Positions 53,408 through 64,000 of a stretch of DNA of 64,000 bases are shown here, one piece after another (positions within the stretch are counted from its first letter, which is position 1; each line of letters begins with the position of its first letter). Position numbers and translations under genes: made by a program. Source of the stretch: Strongylocentrotus purpuratus (taxonomy: Eukaryota; Echinodermata; Echinoidea; Camarodonta; Strongylocentrotidae); assembly GCF_000002235.5 (NCBI RefSeq), contig NW_022145601.1:9691658-9755657 (forward strand). Reading direction: 5' to 3'. The notes beneath the pieces are model-generated. The model was not told the DNA's origin. It did not search any database and worked only from the letters and a program-made list of their open reading frames with translations.

Positions 53408-53766
53408 GTCCTCGCGGACCAGCTGACCAAAAAATAGCCATACCCATTCTCAGTGTCACCGATGCCTATTATGTCACCCTGGTCTTCTGTTAATGAGGAC
53501 ATTTCTAATTGAACATGTCAAAGACTAAACATATATATTGACACAACCATCAACAAAACATTCTATCAAACGTACATGGGTCTGTCCATGAAGTTGGGGC
53601 AAAAAGTGTGACATGAGGGTCAATTTTTTAAAATTGCACAACTAATTTTGTTTTATCATTATTAGGTTGCCCATTTCCCATAGTTTTAGAAGAAAGGAAA
53701 GAAAAAGTGGTTCAGAGGTTCTGGAAACATCACATGCACATGATCCACTGGAGCATTCAAGTAGAA

Positions 53767-54570
53767 ATACCGCCACTACATAGACACACTTTAAGTTACC
53801 ATGACACAACAATTGTACATTTATGTGTCATGATTTTATATTTTTGTCTTAGTATTCAGCATTGATTGATGATATGGAGTTAATCTTTGGATTGTTTCAC
53901 TGTAGGAAAAAAAACAGACATTTCATTTTCAAATAATAACTCAATAATCTATCAGTATATTTGAAGATTTGAATGATTTTATTTTCAATCACATTAAAGT
54001 GAATAAAAGTTTGGGTAACTAATTTATTAGTTACATTTTTAATGCATCTCAAACATTAAACATTGCTAGAGCAATGAAAATGCCCTAAGAACACGACATA
54101 AACAGTGTATGGGCGGATATTTCCATGCTTTGTATTAAAACAAATACCTTGTATTTTTTTGTACCGCCACTTCATGGACACCGGGTCCACGTAGTGGCGG
54201 TAAATCTACACTTGTTACTCTCCATTTGGAACCTTTAAACTTTTCCCTTCACAAGGTGAGTTTAATTCGTAAAAAGAATATGAATCAACATTGAATACAA
54301 TATTTTAGTGTACCTAATTGGTATTTGTACCTATTTTATAAGTAATATAAAACAAACAGACAAATTTTAAGAAATGTTTAAGAAATTTTAATTCCTTAGG
54401 TTGCAACAGATACACAAGTGTTATGATTAACTGCCTTTTCATGAGTTGTAGAATAATTGATTTGAGATTTACCTCTGTATCTGTTGGAATAAACTTGACT
54501 GCCCCAATTGTTTTGTTTAATAGAGTTACTCCCATGTGTAAAGTACCGACGCTACATGGACACCGTGTCA
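53767..54570. promoter_or_regulatory. Left subterminal repeats of the 9.4 kb transposon
   Basis: TACCGCCACTACATAGACAC at about 53768; a near-perfect palindrome of two copies at 54162-54202 (TACCGCCACTTCATGGAC and its inverted partner); TACCGACGCTACATGGACAC at about 54544. Probable transposase-binding sites by position. Confidence 0.75.
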
Positions 54571-54986
54571 TTCTGGCTTGTTTGACAATTTAAAGAAAAT
54601 TGTTTTAAGTAAGCAAGCATAACCTTTATGAAATTTCAGTTATTGTACAATGCTTAATGCATATACTCTGTGTCATTTATTTCAGATGATACCATTTATT
54701 ATTGTTATTCTTTACCTTTTTGTATTAAATTATCTCAATATATGTTTATTTTTATTACTTTTGTAATACAAACAGAATGTGGATTTTAATAAGTGATATT
54801 AATAATTTTAATACACTTTACACTGAGCAATAACAGTTTTCAATTGTTTTTTTATTTTTGTAATTACGAGTACCTCCGGTACGCTGGTGAGCAGGTAGTC
54901 TTGTTTCAAGCATCCATCACGCCCGCAGCAACTTTACATGCAACATTTCCAAAGTTAATAATGAAATTAAAATCTAAATTCAAATA

Positions 54987-55149
54987 GAGTACCGAAGTGT
55001 GACGTCATCAAAAAAATAGATTTTGCATTTCATCATTATCCCACCAAATTGGGCTGTGGATGTTTTTAATCATGCTCCGCCGAGATATGATATCCAAAAC
55101 GATGAATTGAAAAAGAAAAAAAAATTGCGACGTCATCACTTCGGTACTC
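54987..55149. mobile_element. 163 bp MITE, TA target
   Basis: GAGTACCGAAGTGTGACGTC at the left and inverted GACGTCATCACTTCGGTACTC at the right, with TA on both sides. It lies inside the large transposon. Confidence 0.8.
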
Positions 55150-55159
55150 TATAACATGC

Positions 55160-56140
55160 AACACTTTTTTGAGCTCTACAGGTAAACAAGTCTATCACTT
55201 CAGTGGTTAAACTCTGTGTTTCAAAACACTTTGTCTTTATTTGATGGTTAATTAGGTTCAAAACTTCATACATTGGGTAAGAAGACACATTTCATTAGGA
55301 CTTATATAAATTCAACAAATACATGTAGATGTCTTTTTAAAGGTTAAACAAGTCTAACACTGTATGACTATTCACTAGAGTGGAATAACAGATTTAAAAC
55401 TGAGAAATGTGTAATAAGTAAATTCCAATCACATTTAAATTCATTCTAGATTTAAAACTGAGAAATGTGTAATAAGTAAATTCCAATCACATTTAAATTC
55501 ATTCAAGATAATGTGTATATACTTTTGTTCAACACTTTTTGAAACTCTTCAGGTAAACAAGTTCAACACTTTTAAGCATGCACAAAGCTAGAGGAACTGA
55601 TGCCTAACCCAGTACCTTCGTATGAAGTTCAATTTGCTTCATCTCTTCACATCAAATGAGATAAATGCATGAAATATAACGTATGTCTCACTTTTTGAAA
55701 CTCTTCAGGTAAACAAGTTCAACACTTTAACAAAGCTAGAGGAACTGATGCCTAACCCAGTACCTTCGTATGAAGTTCAATTTGCATCAAATATAATGTA
55801 TGTCTACACTTCTTGGAACTCTTCAGGTAAACAAGTTCAACACTTTTAAGCATACACAAAGCTAGAGGAACTGATGCCTAACCCAGTACCTTAGTATGAA
55901 GTTCAATTTGCTTCATCTCTTTACATCAAATGAGATAAATGCATGAAATATAACGTATGTCTACACTTTTTGAAACTCTTCAGGTAAACAAGTTCAACAC
56001 TTTAACAAAGCTAGAGGAACTGATGCCTAACCCAGTACCTTCGTATGAAGTTCAATTTGCTTCACCTCTTCACATCAAATGAGATAAATGCATGAAATAT
56101 AACGTATGTCTACACATTTTGAAACTCTTCAGGTAAAGGG
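55160..56140. repeat. Tandem array, ~118-157 bp units, inside the large transposon
   Basis: CTCTTCAGGTAAACAAGTTC with AACTGATGCCTAACCCAGTA recurs at about 55541, 55697, 55815, 55971 and a partial copy at 56121; older variants (AGGT(T)AAACAAGTCTA) occur near 55180 and 55341. Units differ by presence of the CTTCATCTCTTCACATCAAA segment. Confidence 0.88.
55389..55505. repeat. Two ~58 bp direct repeats
   Basis: GATTTAAAACTGAGAAATGT through CACATTTAAATTCATT occurs twice, back to back and identical by eye. Confidence 0.9.
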
Positions 56141-56143
56141 AGT

Positions 56144-56394
56144 ATCTCACTGAGAGGCGCATGCTTGCGAACCGTTGCGAATGAGCACAGTGCCATACAT
56201 AGAGTATAGCCAAATCCGTAAACAGTAGGTATCAACATGGTGCATTTTCTTTTGTACTGCTTTGTTAGGCAAGCACATTACAAAAGAATATGCGCCATAT
56301 TGATACCTACTGAACAAGGGTAGGCTAGACTCTCTCTATATATGGCACTGTGCTAATTCGTAACCGTTCGCAAGCATTCGCCTCTCAGTGAGAT
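56144..56394. mobile_element. 251 bp foldback MITE just after the transposase stop codon
   Basis: ATCTCACTGAGAGGCG and CGCCTCTCAGTGAGAT are the ends of arms more than 55 bp long; further inside GTAGGTATCAA and TTGATACCTAC also pair. Its right end is 9 bp downstream of the minus-strand stop codon at 56404-56406. Confidence 0.88.
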
Positions 56395-56403
56395 GGCAAA
56401 ACT

Positions 56404-59400
56404 TTATGCCTCGAAATCTAAAGCCCTGATTTGGATGTCAATACGATTTAGCTCCTCATCTGCCCATCGCCGCAGCCCTCTCGATGACACAGTGGGAGGA
56501 GAAATTGGGAGGACTTTGTCGATTCTCAGCCAAGACGAATCTACCTCAGTGGGCCATATGTAGTAGTCAGCACCTGAATCAACAAAAAAAGAAAAAAAAG
56601 AAACGAAAAAGAAGTTGATGATAATTATAAAGAAAATTATTAATCAAGCACATAATTTAATACAGTGGAAGCAACCTTGGAAGTCCTTGGGACAAGAGAA
56701 ATTACCTTTTTATATCAAAACTGTGTTATTGAGCGATAAAATTAAATAGAATACAAAGAGATTAAACCTGGAAAATTCACCTTGTTATAATGAGAAGTTT
56801 GATATATCGGGGCTCTTTATAATAAGGTTCCACTGTATTTATCCTGGCAAAAATGAACATGGTTGGAAACAACTGATGATCTGATTTTACCTGGTGGTCG
56901 GTGCAAAAAACGGACGTCCCCTTCATCTCCGTCAACTTGTGTGATAAGCCCTGCATACCACTTCTGTCTGCCTGCCTTCACTGCGACAAAGCTGCCAACT
57001 TTGATGTCCATTCTCGTTTCCGTGTCCTTTCTTGCTTCCTGCTCCATTCTTCCTTCCTGCTCCATTCTTCCTTCAGTGTCCTTTCTTGCTTCCTGCTCCC
57101 GTTTCCCTTCAGGATCATTTCTTGATTCTGGGTTGGGTTGGGTTTAAAAACAGAGACAGAAATTTATAAAAAAATAAGAGAAATTATCATTGGTTTACAA
57201 GAATACAATGGCCAGTAGTTATTGCAATGAAGATGATTTTCAGCTTTAATATGATCACAATGTGAAATTTGGACAAAATACATAATGTAACCTAATTATA
57301 CAAAAGGTTCTGGGGACCAAGGAATTGCCTTATGTTGAAACCTTGTTATATCATGTGTTAAAATATATATACTACAAAAAACTTGAACTTGTTTTGACAA
57401 GTTTGTTATAACCTTTTTATTTTATAGGATACAATCTTTGAAATGGAATTATGACCTTTTAATGAAAATATCCTTGATTTAATAACTATACCTTTGACAT
57501 CTGCTTTTGCTCTAGAGGTGGGCTTCATACCATCTACAGTGTCCTTTCTTGCTTCCTGCTCCATTCTTCCTTCAGTGTTCTTTCTTGCTTCCTGCTTCTT
57601 TCTTCCTTCAGTGTCCTTTCGTGCTTCCTGCTTCTTTCTTCTGTCAGTGTCCTTTCTTGCTTTCTGCTCCTTTTTCCCTTCAGGATCATTTCTTGATTCT
57701 GGGTTGGGTTGGGTTAAAAAACAGAGACAGAAATTTATAAAAAAATAAGAGAAATTATCATTGGTTTACAAGAATACAATGGCCAGTAGTTATTGCAATG
57801 AAGATGATTTTCAGCTTTAATATGATCACAATGTGAAATTTGGACAAAATACATAATGTAACCTAATTATACAAAAGGTTCTGGGGACCAAGGAATTGCC
57901 TTATGTTGAAACCTTGTTATATCATGTGTTAAAATATATATACTACAAAAAACTTGAACTTGTTTTGACAAGTTTGTTATAACCTTTTTATTTTATAGGA
58001 TACAATCTTTGAAATGGAATTATGACCTTTTAATGAAAATATCCTTGATTTAATAACTATACCTTTGACATCTGCTTTTGCTCTAGAGGTGGGCTTCATA
58101 CCATCTACAGTGTCCTTTCTTGCTTCCTGCTCCATTCTTCCTTCAGTGTTCTTTCTTGCTTCCTGCTTCTTTCTTCCTTCAGTGTCCTTTCGTGCTTCCT
58201 GCTTCTTTCTTCTGTCAGTGTCCTTTCTTGCTTTCTGCTCCTTTTTCCCTTCAGGATCATTTCTTGATTCTGGGTTGGGTTGGGTTAAAAAACAGAGACA
58301 GAAATTTATAAAAATAAGAGAAATTGTCATTGGTTGACAGGAATACAATGGCCAGTAGTTATTGCAATGAAGATGATTTTCAGCTTTAATATGATCATGA
58401 TGTGAAATTTGGACAAATACATAAAGAAACCTCATTATACAAAAGGTTCTGGGGACCAAGGAATTGCCTTATGTTGAAACCTTGTTGTATCATGTTTTAA
58501 AATATATATATATATATATATACAAGTACTACAAAGAACTTGAACTTGTTTTGACAAGTTTGTTATAACCCTTTTATTTTATAGGATACAATCTTTGAAA
58601 TGGAATTATGACCTTTTAAAGAAAATATCCTTGATTTAATAACTATACCTTTGGCATCTGCTTTTGCTCTAGAGGTGGGCTTCATCCCATCTACAGGTCC
58701 AGTTGCAATCCTTCTGACAACATACTGCTGCACGTAATCTTTGTTGGAGCATGCCTGCTTGCCCTCTTCGCATCCATTGCAGAAACATGAGAGTTCTCTG
58801 ACTTTGATGACATTAGGCCGAACAGATAAGATGCTGTGAAGACGTCGTGTTCCCTGAATTGTTTTCAGTGCTTGTCGTTTCCTGTCTCGATCTATCTTCT
58901 CAATCCAGAATGCTTTCCTACAGAAATGGGTGCATTTACTGCCATCATCCTCTTGTTCCTTAGGTAGGGTTGCCGTGCGTTCGATGAAGTTGAAGAAATC
59001 TTTGGCATTAGCGATGATCTCTGTGCCAGACATGACTGCATCCGTAGCTAATCGCTTCACCACGCCACTCTCTCCATCACTGGGTCCTTTGCCATGCCTG
59101 CTGCCAAAGTATTCATGTTGAAACCCAAGTTGGTGGTCCTCCTTTCCATAAGAAATGTCAAGGAATGGTCCACGGGACTTGTATTGGCAAGCTGCCCCAT
59201 CCGAGAACCGAATGATCCTGTTGATGTTCGGAACCTTCTTCTTGATATGTTCCACAGCAAAGGAAGTGAACTGCTGTACTGCATTGAAGTCATGAACATT
59301 GTCCTTCGTAATCATGATCATTGACTCTGTTACAGTTTCTGTGCAATCAGGGCATTTATAATACCCAACAATGGGGTGTATTGTTGCAGAATCGTGTCCC

Positions 59401-61196
59401 CAGTGCACAGCCTGCACTTCATCCTGAAATCTGCACGAATAGTTTTCCGCAAAGTCTAATACCATTACCACACTTCTGCTTGGTGGAGACTTTGACACCC
59501 GCAAGAATTCCCGACTCTGCCAAGATGCCGTGAATAGGTGCTCTGAGAGTGCTGCTGCTTCGATCTTCAACTCTTGCAACATCTCCTCCAATGGGCCTTC
59601 TTTTCTCCCTAGAACCATTCTTGATGTCTTCTTCCCATTTTCTTCCTTGGTCTCTCTTGCCCATTTTTTCCATTCCACATTTCCCTTATGCTTCAGCACA
59701 TCCAGATCCAACACTGCATCAAGCTTTGATGTGCCACAATTCCCACACTGTCTCTGGATGCAGGGTAGCTTGTGGAATGGCTGGTTGTCTGCCCTCTCGC
59801 ATAGGGTTGCAGCATTAAAGTTGTAAATGTCCTTGAAGATGGAATGATTTGCCAGTTTGTTGATGGCTGCCATTTTTAGTTCCACATTTTGACAGTATTC
59901 ACACAGACAACCTCTGTAAGTGATCAAATGTCGGTGCTTGACATGGGTGGGCTTCAGGGCTGCAAACGTAGACAGCCCAACTTTCATTGCAGGGTTTTCC
60001 TTCTGGAACTTTGCAAACAAACCCCTCACTGTCATCGTCAGGAAGGCGCATGCTTTTTTAGATCTTTTGCTTACGAATTTCTTGTCCGGGAGGGTTGTAG
60101 CATTCTCTTGGTAGAATCTCTGGACAGTGTCCCTCGTTTCTGCTGGTATTTGGGAAGGGCGACTATGTGGTTTACATGTTGATTTTGGTCGTAGACATTT
60201 GGATGTAATCCCCAGATTCTTGCACAAGACCGTCTGGCATTTGTATTTTCTGCAAATGCGCTTGGACGGTATCATATGACGTTTTACCATCAAGTCTGTT
60301 TTCTTCCTGCTCTTCCGCATATTGCGTATCTTCTCTGCCACGGATTCATGAATAGCCTGTGCAGTCACATCTGTCTTAATGCCCTTTTCCTGAAGCAGAT
60401 GTTTCTTCCTCGGGGATGCTTTATGCACAAGATCTTCAACTGTATCTGTATATATCTCTGGATCTGTAGATAGGGCAGACCTTGCACGGATGAGACTTTG
60501 CCGCCTTGCATCTCCTGATCTTATATTCAGTCGTCTCTTCTCCTTCTCCATCTGCTCTTGGGCTTCTCTTAGACGTTTCTCCTCTTCTTCATGTCGTTTC
60601 TTCTCTGCCCTTGCTTCAATTATCTCTTTCTTATGTTGTTGAATTAGCTTTTCTTGTCCAATGAGCAATTCCTTTTCTTCACGTCGCTTCCTACGACGTC
60701 TGTCCAAGATTTCTTGCCTTTTCTCATTGGAGAGACGATTTCTGTACTCCCTTTTCTTTGCTGCGTTTATTTCTTTTCGCTTCGCCTCCTTATCTGACTG
60801 AGCTCTTGTCATTTTCACTGGTTGTTTACCTTTTTCTGCCTTCTTCTTGGCTTCTTCCTCTTTCAGTTTTCTCTTGGATCTATATTCTCTTTGCTGTTTT
60901 GCTCTATGAGCCAGGTTACCTTTCTTCTCTACCTCATTTCCAGGTTGATCAAGGTATTCACGTTTTTCTGCCCGGTTCTTTCTTTTCACAAGAGCTTCAT
61001 ACTTCAGGTAAGCTTGATACTTCATTGGATTTTGGACTCTTAAATGTGTACGCCAATGAATTTTCTTGCTGTGTTCATGGTTGTTTTCATCACCGTTTTC
61101 ATTACGGTCTTCACTACCCTCTGCTGGACAAAATGCCCTCAATTTCAGATGAAAGGGTGGCCTTGGCTTAGATGTTGATTTAGCTTTAGAAGGCAT
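56404..61196 (-). CDS. Putative RNase H-fold transposase of the 9.4 kb transposon, 5 exons, 1122 aa
   Basis: Exons on minus: 61196-58649, 58269-58063, 57698-57492, 57127-56891, 56573-56404; all introns GT-AG, phases agree, 3369 nt in total. Probable role: moves the element in the nucleus. N terminus (aa 1-230) is very basic with coiled-coil KREYRNRL/EEEEKRL segments. Cys pairs follow (CLCEYC at 430-435, CGNC at 484-487). The core has VLDFAENYS (D581), CPDC (615-618), RFSDGAACQYKS (D666) and HGKGPSDGESGVVKR (D707/E709), spaced like a DDE/D catalytic triad. A Cys cluster lies at 804-816. Exons 2-4 encode 12-residue RKKQEARKDTEG repeats, then DIKVGSFVAVKAGRQKWYAG...VDGDEGDVRFLHRP, an SH3/Tudor-like fold, ending WPTEVDSSWLRIDKVLPI. 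The frame is intact. The superfamily name is not certain. Confidence 0.85.
56663..56835. mobile_element. pogo-like MITE in the last intron of the transposase gene
   Basis: TA-CAGTGGAAGCAACCTTGG at the left, AATAAGGTTCCACTG-TA at the right. It lies in the intron 56574-56890 and does not touch splice sites. Confidence 0.75.
57128..58269 (-). repeat. 571 bp tandem duplication carrying one exon and one intron of the transposase gene
   Basis: 57128-57698 and 57699-58269 are nearly identical, so exons 2 and 3 are copies of 207 nt each. The intron before exon 2 (58270-58648) is a third, more diverged copy. The 207 nt length keeps phase, so the duplication lengthens the charged repeat without breaking the frame. 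Confidence 0.93.
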
Positions 61197-61776
61197 GTTT
61201 GTTGGTTTCTGTAATCAAAATAAAAATTCAAAATAAAAGGAGTTTTATCTAGTATGCTATTTTTCTTGGCTATAATGTTCACCGAATGGACACTACATGC
61301 AATGCAGACTTTTACGAGAAAAGGGTAAATGAATACAAATAAATGAATCATTACAAAGAAAGAAAAAGAAAAAAAGAAAATCTAAAATCCAAACTAGTAT
61401 GACTAAGACGTCCAAACTATGACTAAGACGTCTAAACAACAACAATACACCATGAAAGATTATTATAGTATAATATTATTAAGTTCGAAAAATGAAACAT
61501 GCTTTTTGAGCTGCTTTTTGGGTCTGATTCCGCTGGTTTTACGGGTTGTCAAGTGAAACATAACACGTATCGCTATATGTGGGACTATTGTTAAAATATT
61601 TGAGATTTTGGGCGAATATTCTGGAGAAACATCGCTAAAAAAGGAATATGGAGGCATCTGAATATGAGGAGAAACTATCAATGGACGGAATTTTACCGTT
61701 GGAATAATTGCTGGAAGAATTGTTTGAGGAATTTTAAGACGGTTTTGTTCCGAAGAAGGCACACATTTATTTACTA

Positions 61777-62620
61777 TACCGTTACTACATCGGACACAAG
61801 TGTTCCTCACCGAAGAGTAGCATCGGGGCTAAAAAATGCCAGTATCTTTTCCTAAATACTTTAAAGTCTCTTTTACCGTAGTAATCCTTTGTTTTATAGA
61901 TCTAGGTTTAATACAAGGATGGATTGTGAAACTCTTCGATTTTCATGCATTTACTGCTCACATTACGGAAAACTAACAAATACCGCCGATTTCAACCAGC
62001 AGACACCACTCTTGCGTGGTGTCCAAACGAGGGTACGGGCAGTAAGAAAGGCTGAAAAGTCGAGCTACTTCATCAAAAATACAAGAATTTTTACAACAGT
62101 CGATAGAGTGGAGTACTTCAAAGAAAAAAATAAACCTTACCGTTTACAGCAGTTTTAGAGTGGCTTCCCTAAGTCATCGATTTGCTCACCGATGCTTCAA
62201 ACCTTTCCGACTCTACCGGTGACTCGCAGAAGGACGCCATATTGTCAAAGTGAAAATTTCAGCTTCGCACCATGGAAACGGAGCCGAATGAGCTATTTAT
62301 ATCAACCACCATGACTCATCGAGATCTTGCCGGACTGATCGATTCTGATGAGGGGGGATATTTTTAATGACACTGGTTTCAATTTACCGATCCTTCTTTT
62401 TACCGCATGGACACCACGTCGGTGACTCGTATTTCTGAATGATGATACTTAAAAATGCTTGATAGTATCCTGATTTCATTTATCAAATATTACTGGCAAG
62501 AAAAATACCTCATTATGGACAATAAGATTTACAATTTCAACTATCCCATATAAGGAACATTGGCTCAAAGTACCGACACGACGTATAAATTATTAGTGGA
62601 CACCGCCGTAGTGGCGGTAT
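61777..62620. promoter_or_regulatory. Right subterminal repeats of the 9.4 kb transposon
   Basis: TACCGTTACTACATCGGACAC at 61777; TACCGCATGGACACC at 62401; an inverted pair at 62571-62619 (TACCGACACGACGT and GTGGACACCGCCGTAGTGGC on opposite sides of an AT spacer). They match the left set. Confidence 0.7.
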
Positions 62621-63369
62621 CGATGACTTTGGGAAGTCTGCTATTAAAAAATGTTTGGCGAATTCAATCTTTCTCGACTTTGATTATATAGATGAAGTTA
62701 GAATATGTATTTGCTGATTGTTACCGGAGGTAAGGAATTTGTAATTACTTTGAAATAAACAGTCAAAATATTTTTATTTTCATGTCACAAATTTTCATTA
62801 GAAAATGGGGTTGGACACTAACATATTATGTTCATTTTTTCATAAAAGGAGCAGCGTGTATGTTTGAAAATTTACACACAGGAAGATTATCATTATGTGT
62901 ATCAAACAAAACATCCATCATTGCAAAGTGTTTGCTTAACGAGGAGTTATACTTGGTTTTATGACCGTCGGTGGTGAATTTCCTTAAAAACCCCAACTTC
63001 GTGGACAGACCCACATGTAATATTTATTTAAAACATAATCATCAACATGCCTCTTTCAGCTATTTTCATAAGGGCTTCAACATGAGTTCCCTAAATCATA
63101 CAATCAAATAAAACATAGATCTAATTGACACAATAACTGAAATATGTCAAAACTCAAAGGCACATACAGGTCAATCATAATTATACATTAATAATATCCA
63201 ACAATATCGCCAGTAGGAGTTTAATTTAAAGAGAGACTAATACTTAGTTTGAAAAACTAGCCTTGCTTTTATAATGTCACATTTGATTTGACCTTTCCCC
63301 TACAGAACATGTCTTTTTTATCGAAAGAAATAAAGATTAATTATCCAAATATGGCAAAACCTACTTCAA

Positions 63370-63558
63370 CACTAGTAGAGGGAGTCGAAGATAATCTCCT
63401 TTCCTCTTTTATAAGGGCCGTGATCTTAACCTTTTTAGATATAGAGTACTCTCTTGTGGCCGCCTCGCCCCACAGCACCACCTCCATGCTGCTTCCACCC
63501 CTTTCTATCTGGATGGACCTTCTTGAGTACTCCGGTGTCGTTACACACCCTCCTACCT
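63370..63558 (-). pseudogene. RPA-like OB-fold exon, unit D (best preserved)
   Basis: After a TTTAG acceptor the frame reads VGGCVTTPEYSRRSIQIERG, then SSMEVVLWGEAA, KKVKITALIKEERRLSSTPS, TSVE. The pattern (V.LWG..A, then I....I.E.R.LSS.PST.VE) matches the OB folds of RPA70 single-strand binding proteins, which several Helitrons encode. The frame then reaches TAA within 10 codons where the LTEDQGD tail of other units is lost. Confidence 0.6.
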
Positions 63559-64000
63559 AAATATATATCAAGATGAATGATAAAAACAAATTAAGTTGAA
63601 AATAATACTTTAATCCACATTATTTAACAACATCATTTATAACTGAATACCTCCACACATTTTGTACCACAACATTTTACAACAGCAAAATACAAACCTC
63701 AATGATGTTTCCCTCTACCTTTTTACCTTCGCCTTTTTATTGCACTCCTACCCCTGACCTCTGACACAGAAACACTTTCCGGTTTGATATAAGTGTCAAC
63801 CAACTCTTTGTTAAATCCTACCTGTCAAACCATTCAGTGTCTCTCGCATGAACGCATAGTACCCACTTGATTTTGTTCCTGTTGGAAGGGCATTTCGTTT
63901 TCTTTTGTTCCCCCCTCTCCTCCAGTATGCTATCCATTTCTAGATATTGTCAGATAATTACGGTGCAGTAATATTTCTCATCTGGGCCGAAAGTTGGACG
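63559..64000 (-). other. Unit D spacer and short basic segment, cut by the window edge
   Basis: Matches 44795-45200 and 48900-49290. It includes a short frame, KCPSNRNKIKWVLCVHARDT, conserved in all three units, followed upstream by the FGPDEKYYC frame end. Function unknown. Confidence 0.5.

Larger units (their letters stand above)
48081..53410 (-). mobile_element. Tandem unit C, most complete Helitron-like unit
   Basis: Sense-strand order: TatD (53407-52537), MITE, Rep (52131-50440), MULE-like fragment (50256-50020), integrase-like fragment (49952-49233), a short basic segment (49224-49100), RPA-like fragment (48895-48650). The mix of an HUH Rep with unrelated gene fragments is typical of Helitrons, which capture host sequence. 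I could not fix TC / CTRR ends. Confidence 0.8.
53578..63012 (-). mobile_element. 9.4 kb DNA transposon with 22 bp TIRs and ACAT target duplication
   Basis: Left end GGGTCTGTCCATGAAGTTGG and inverted right end agree at 21 of 22 bp; ACAT stands directly outside both ends (53574-53577, 63013-63016). It interrupts tandem unit D. It holds one five-exon gene (56404-61196), subterminal repeats of a TACCGCCACTACATGGACAC motif near both ends, and three later MITE insertions. A 4 bp target duplication with a long transposase would fit the Sola group, but I cannot confirm this from sequence alone. Confidence 0.87.
53411..64000 (-). mobile_element. Tandem unit D, split by the 9.4 kb transposon, runs off the window
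   Basis: 53411-53577 carries the RPA-like tail (LTEDQGDIIGIGD); 63017-64000 carries the better RPA-like exon, the spacer with ATACTTTAATCCACATTATT shared with units B and C, and the short basic segment. The last bases match the FGPDEKYYC end seen in unit B. Confidence 0.75.

Noticed and set aside
56863..58337. Cys/Phe/Ser-rich plus-strand frames (SFLASCSILPS type)
   Set aside because: Antisense of the charged repeat exons of the transposase gene, which have matching splice sites on the minus strand.
60758..61171. 137 aa hydrophobic plus-strand frame that could look like a membrane protein
   Set aside because: Antisense of the Lys/Arg/Glu-rich N terminus of the transposase.
1..64000. tRNA, rRNA or snRNA genes
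   Set aside because: I looked for tRNA-like cloverleaf and conserved rRNA words and saw none I could support; a covariance-model scan would be decisive.

Overview
The window looks like nuclear DNA of a marine invertebrate deuterostome, most likely an echinoderm such as a sea urchin; the species cannot be fixed from sequence alone. The grounds are an intron-rich single-copy gene with animal REV1 architecture, TTAGGG telomeric units, very dense small inverted-repeat elements, and animal-type Helitron, Tc1, LTR and CR1/L2-like LINE remnants. Only one ordinary host gene is present; almost everything else is mobile or tandemly repeated DNA.

Layout. 1-1403: a terminal-inverted-repeat (TIR) element with another element nested in it. 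1404-7757: a 135-145 bp satellite with higher-order structure. 7758-12400: a family of elements marked by GGCGGATCC ends, G runs and polypyrimidine tracts, a second tandem repeat, and a GC-rich MITE. 12604-30125 (+): a complete 15-coding-exon REV1 gene (DNA-damage tolerance Y-family polymerase, 1216 aa), reconstructed exon by exon with every splice phase matching. Its introns hold nested MITEs, an interstitial telomeric tract inside a foldback, a piggyBac-like element, a LINE 3' remnant, and partial duplicates of exons 8 and 13. 30545-31913: a TIR element without coding sequence. 31914-35759: no recognised gene except a repeat-rich ORF with a possible zinc finger. 35764-41190 (-): a young, non-autonomous LTR retrotransposon with apparently identical 325 bp LTRs, a gag gene, no recognisable pol, and five copies of a structured element in its leader.

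41191-64000 is a head-to-tail series of 4-5 kb units, all on the minus strand, carrying decayed pieces of a Helitron Rep, a TatD-type nuclease, an RPA-like OB fold and (one copy only) integrase-like and MULE-like fragments. Unit A was invaded by an intact 1389 bp Tc1 element (41968-43356). Unit D was invaded by a 9435 bp DNA transposon (53578-63012) with 22 bp TIRs and a 4 bp target duplication. That transposon carries one five-exon gene for an 1122 aa protein that looks like an RNase H-fold DDE/D transposase with an SH3/Tudor-like C terminus, plus subterminal repeats of a roughly 20 bp motif at both ends. This large element is the best candidate in the window for something poorly described.
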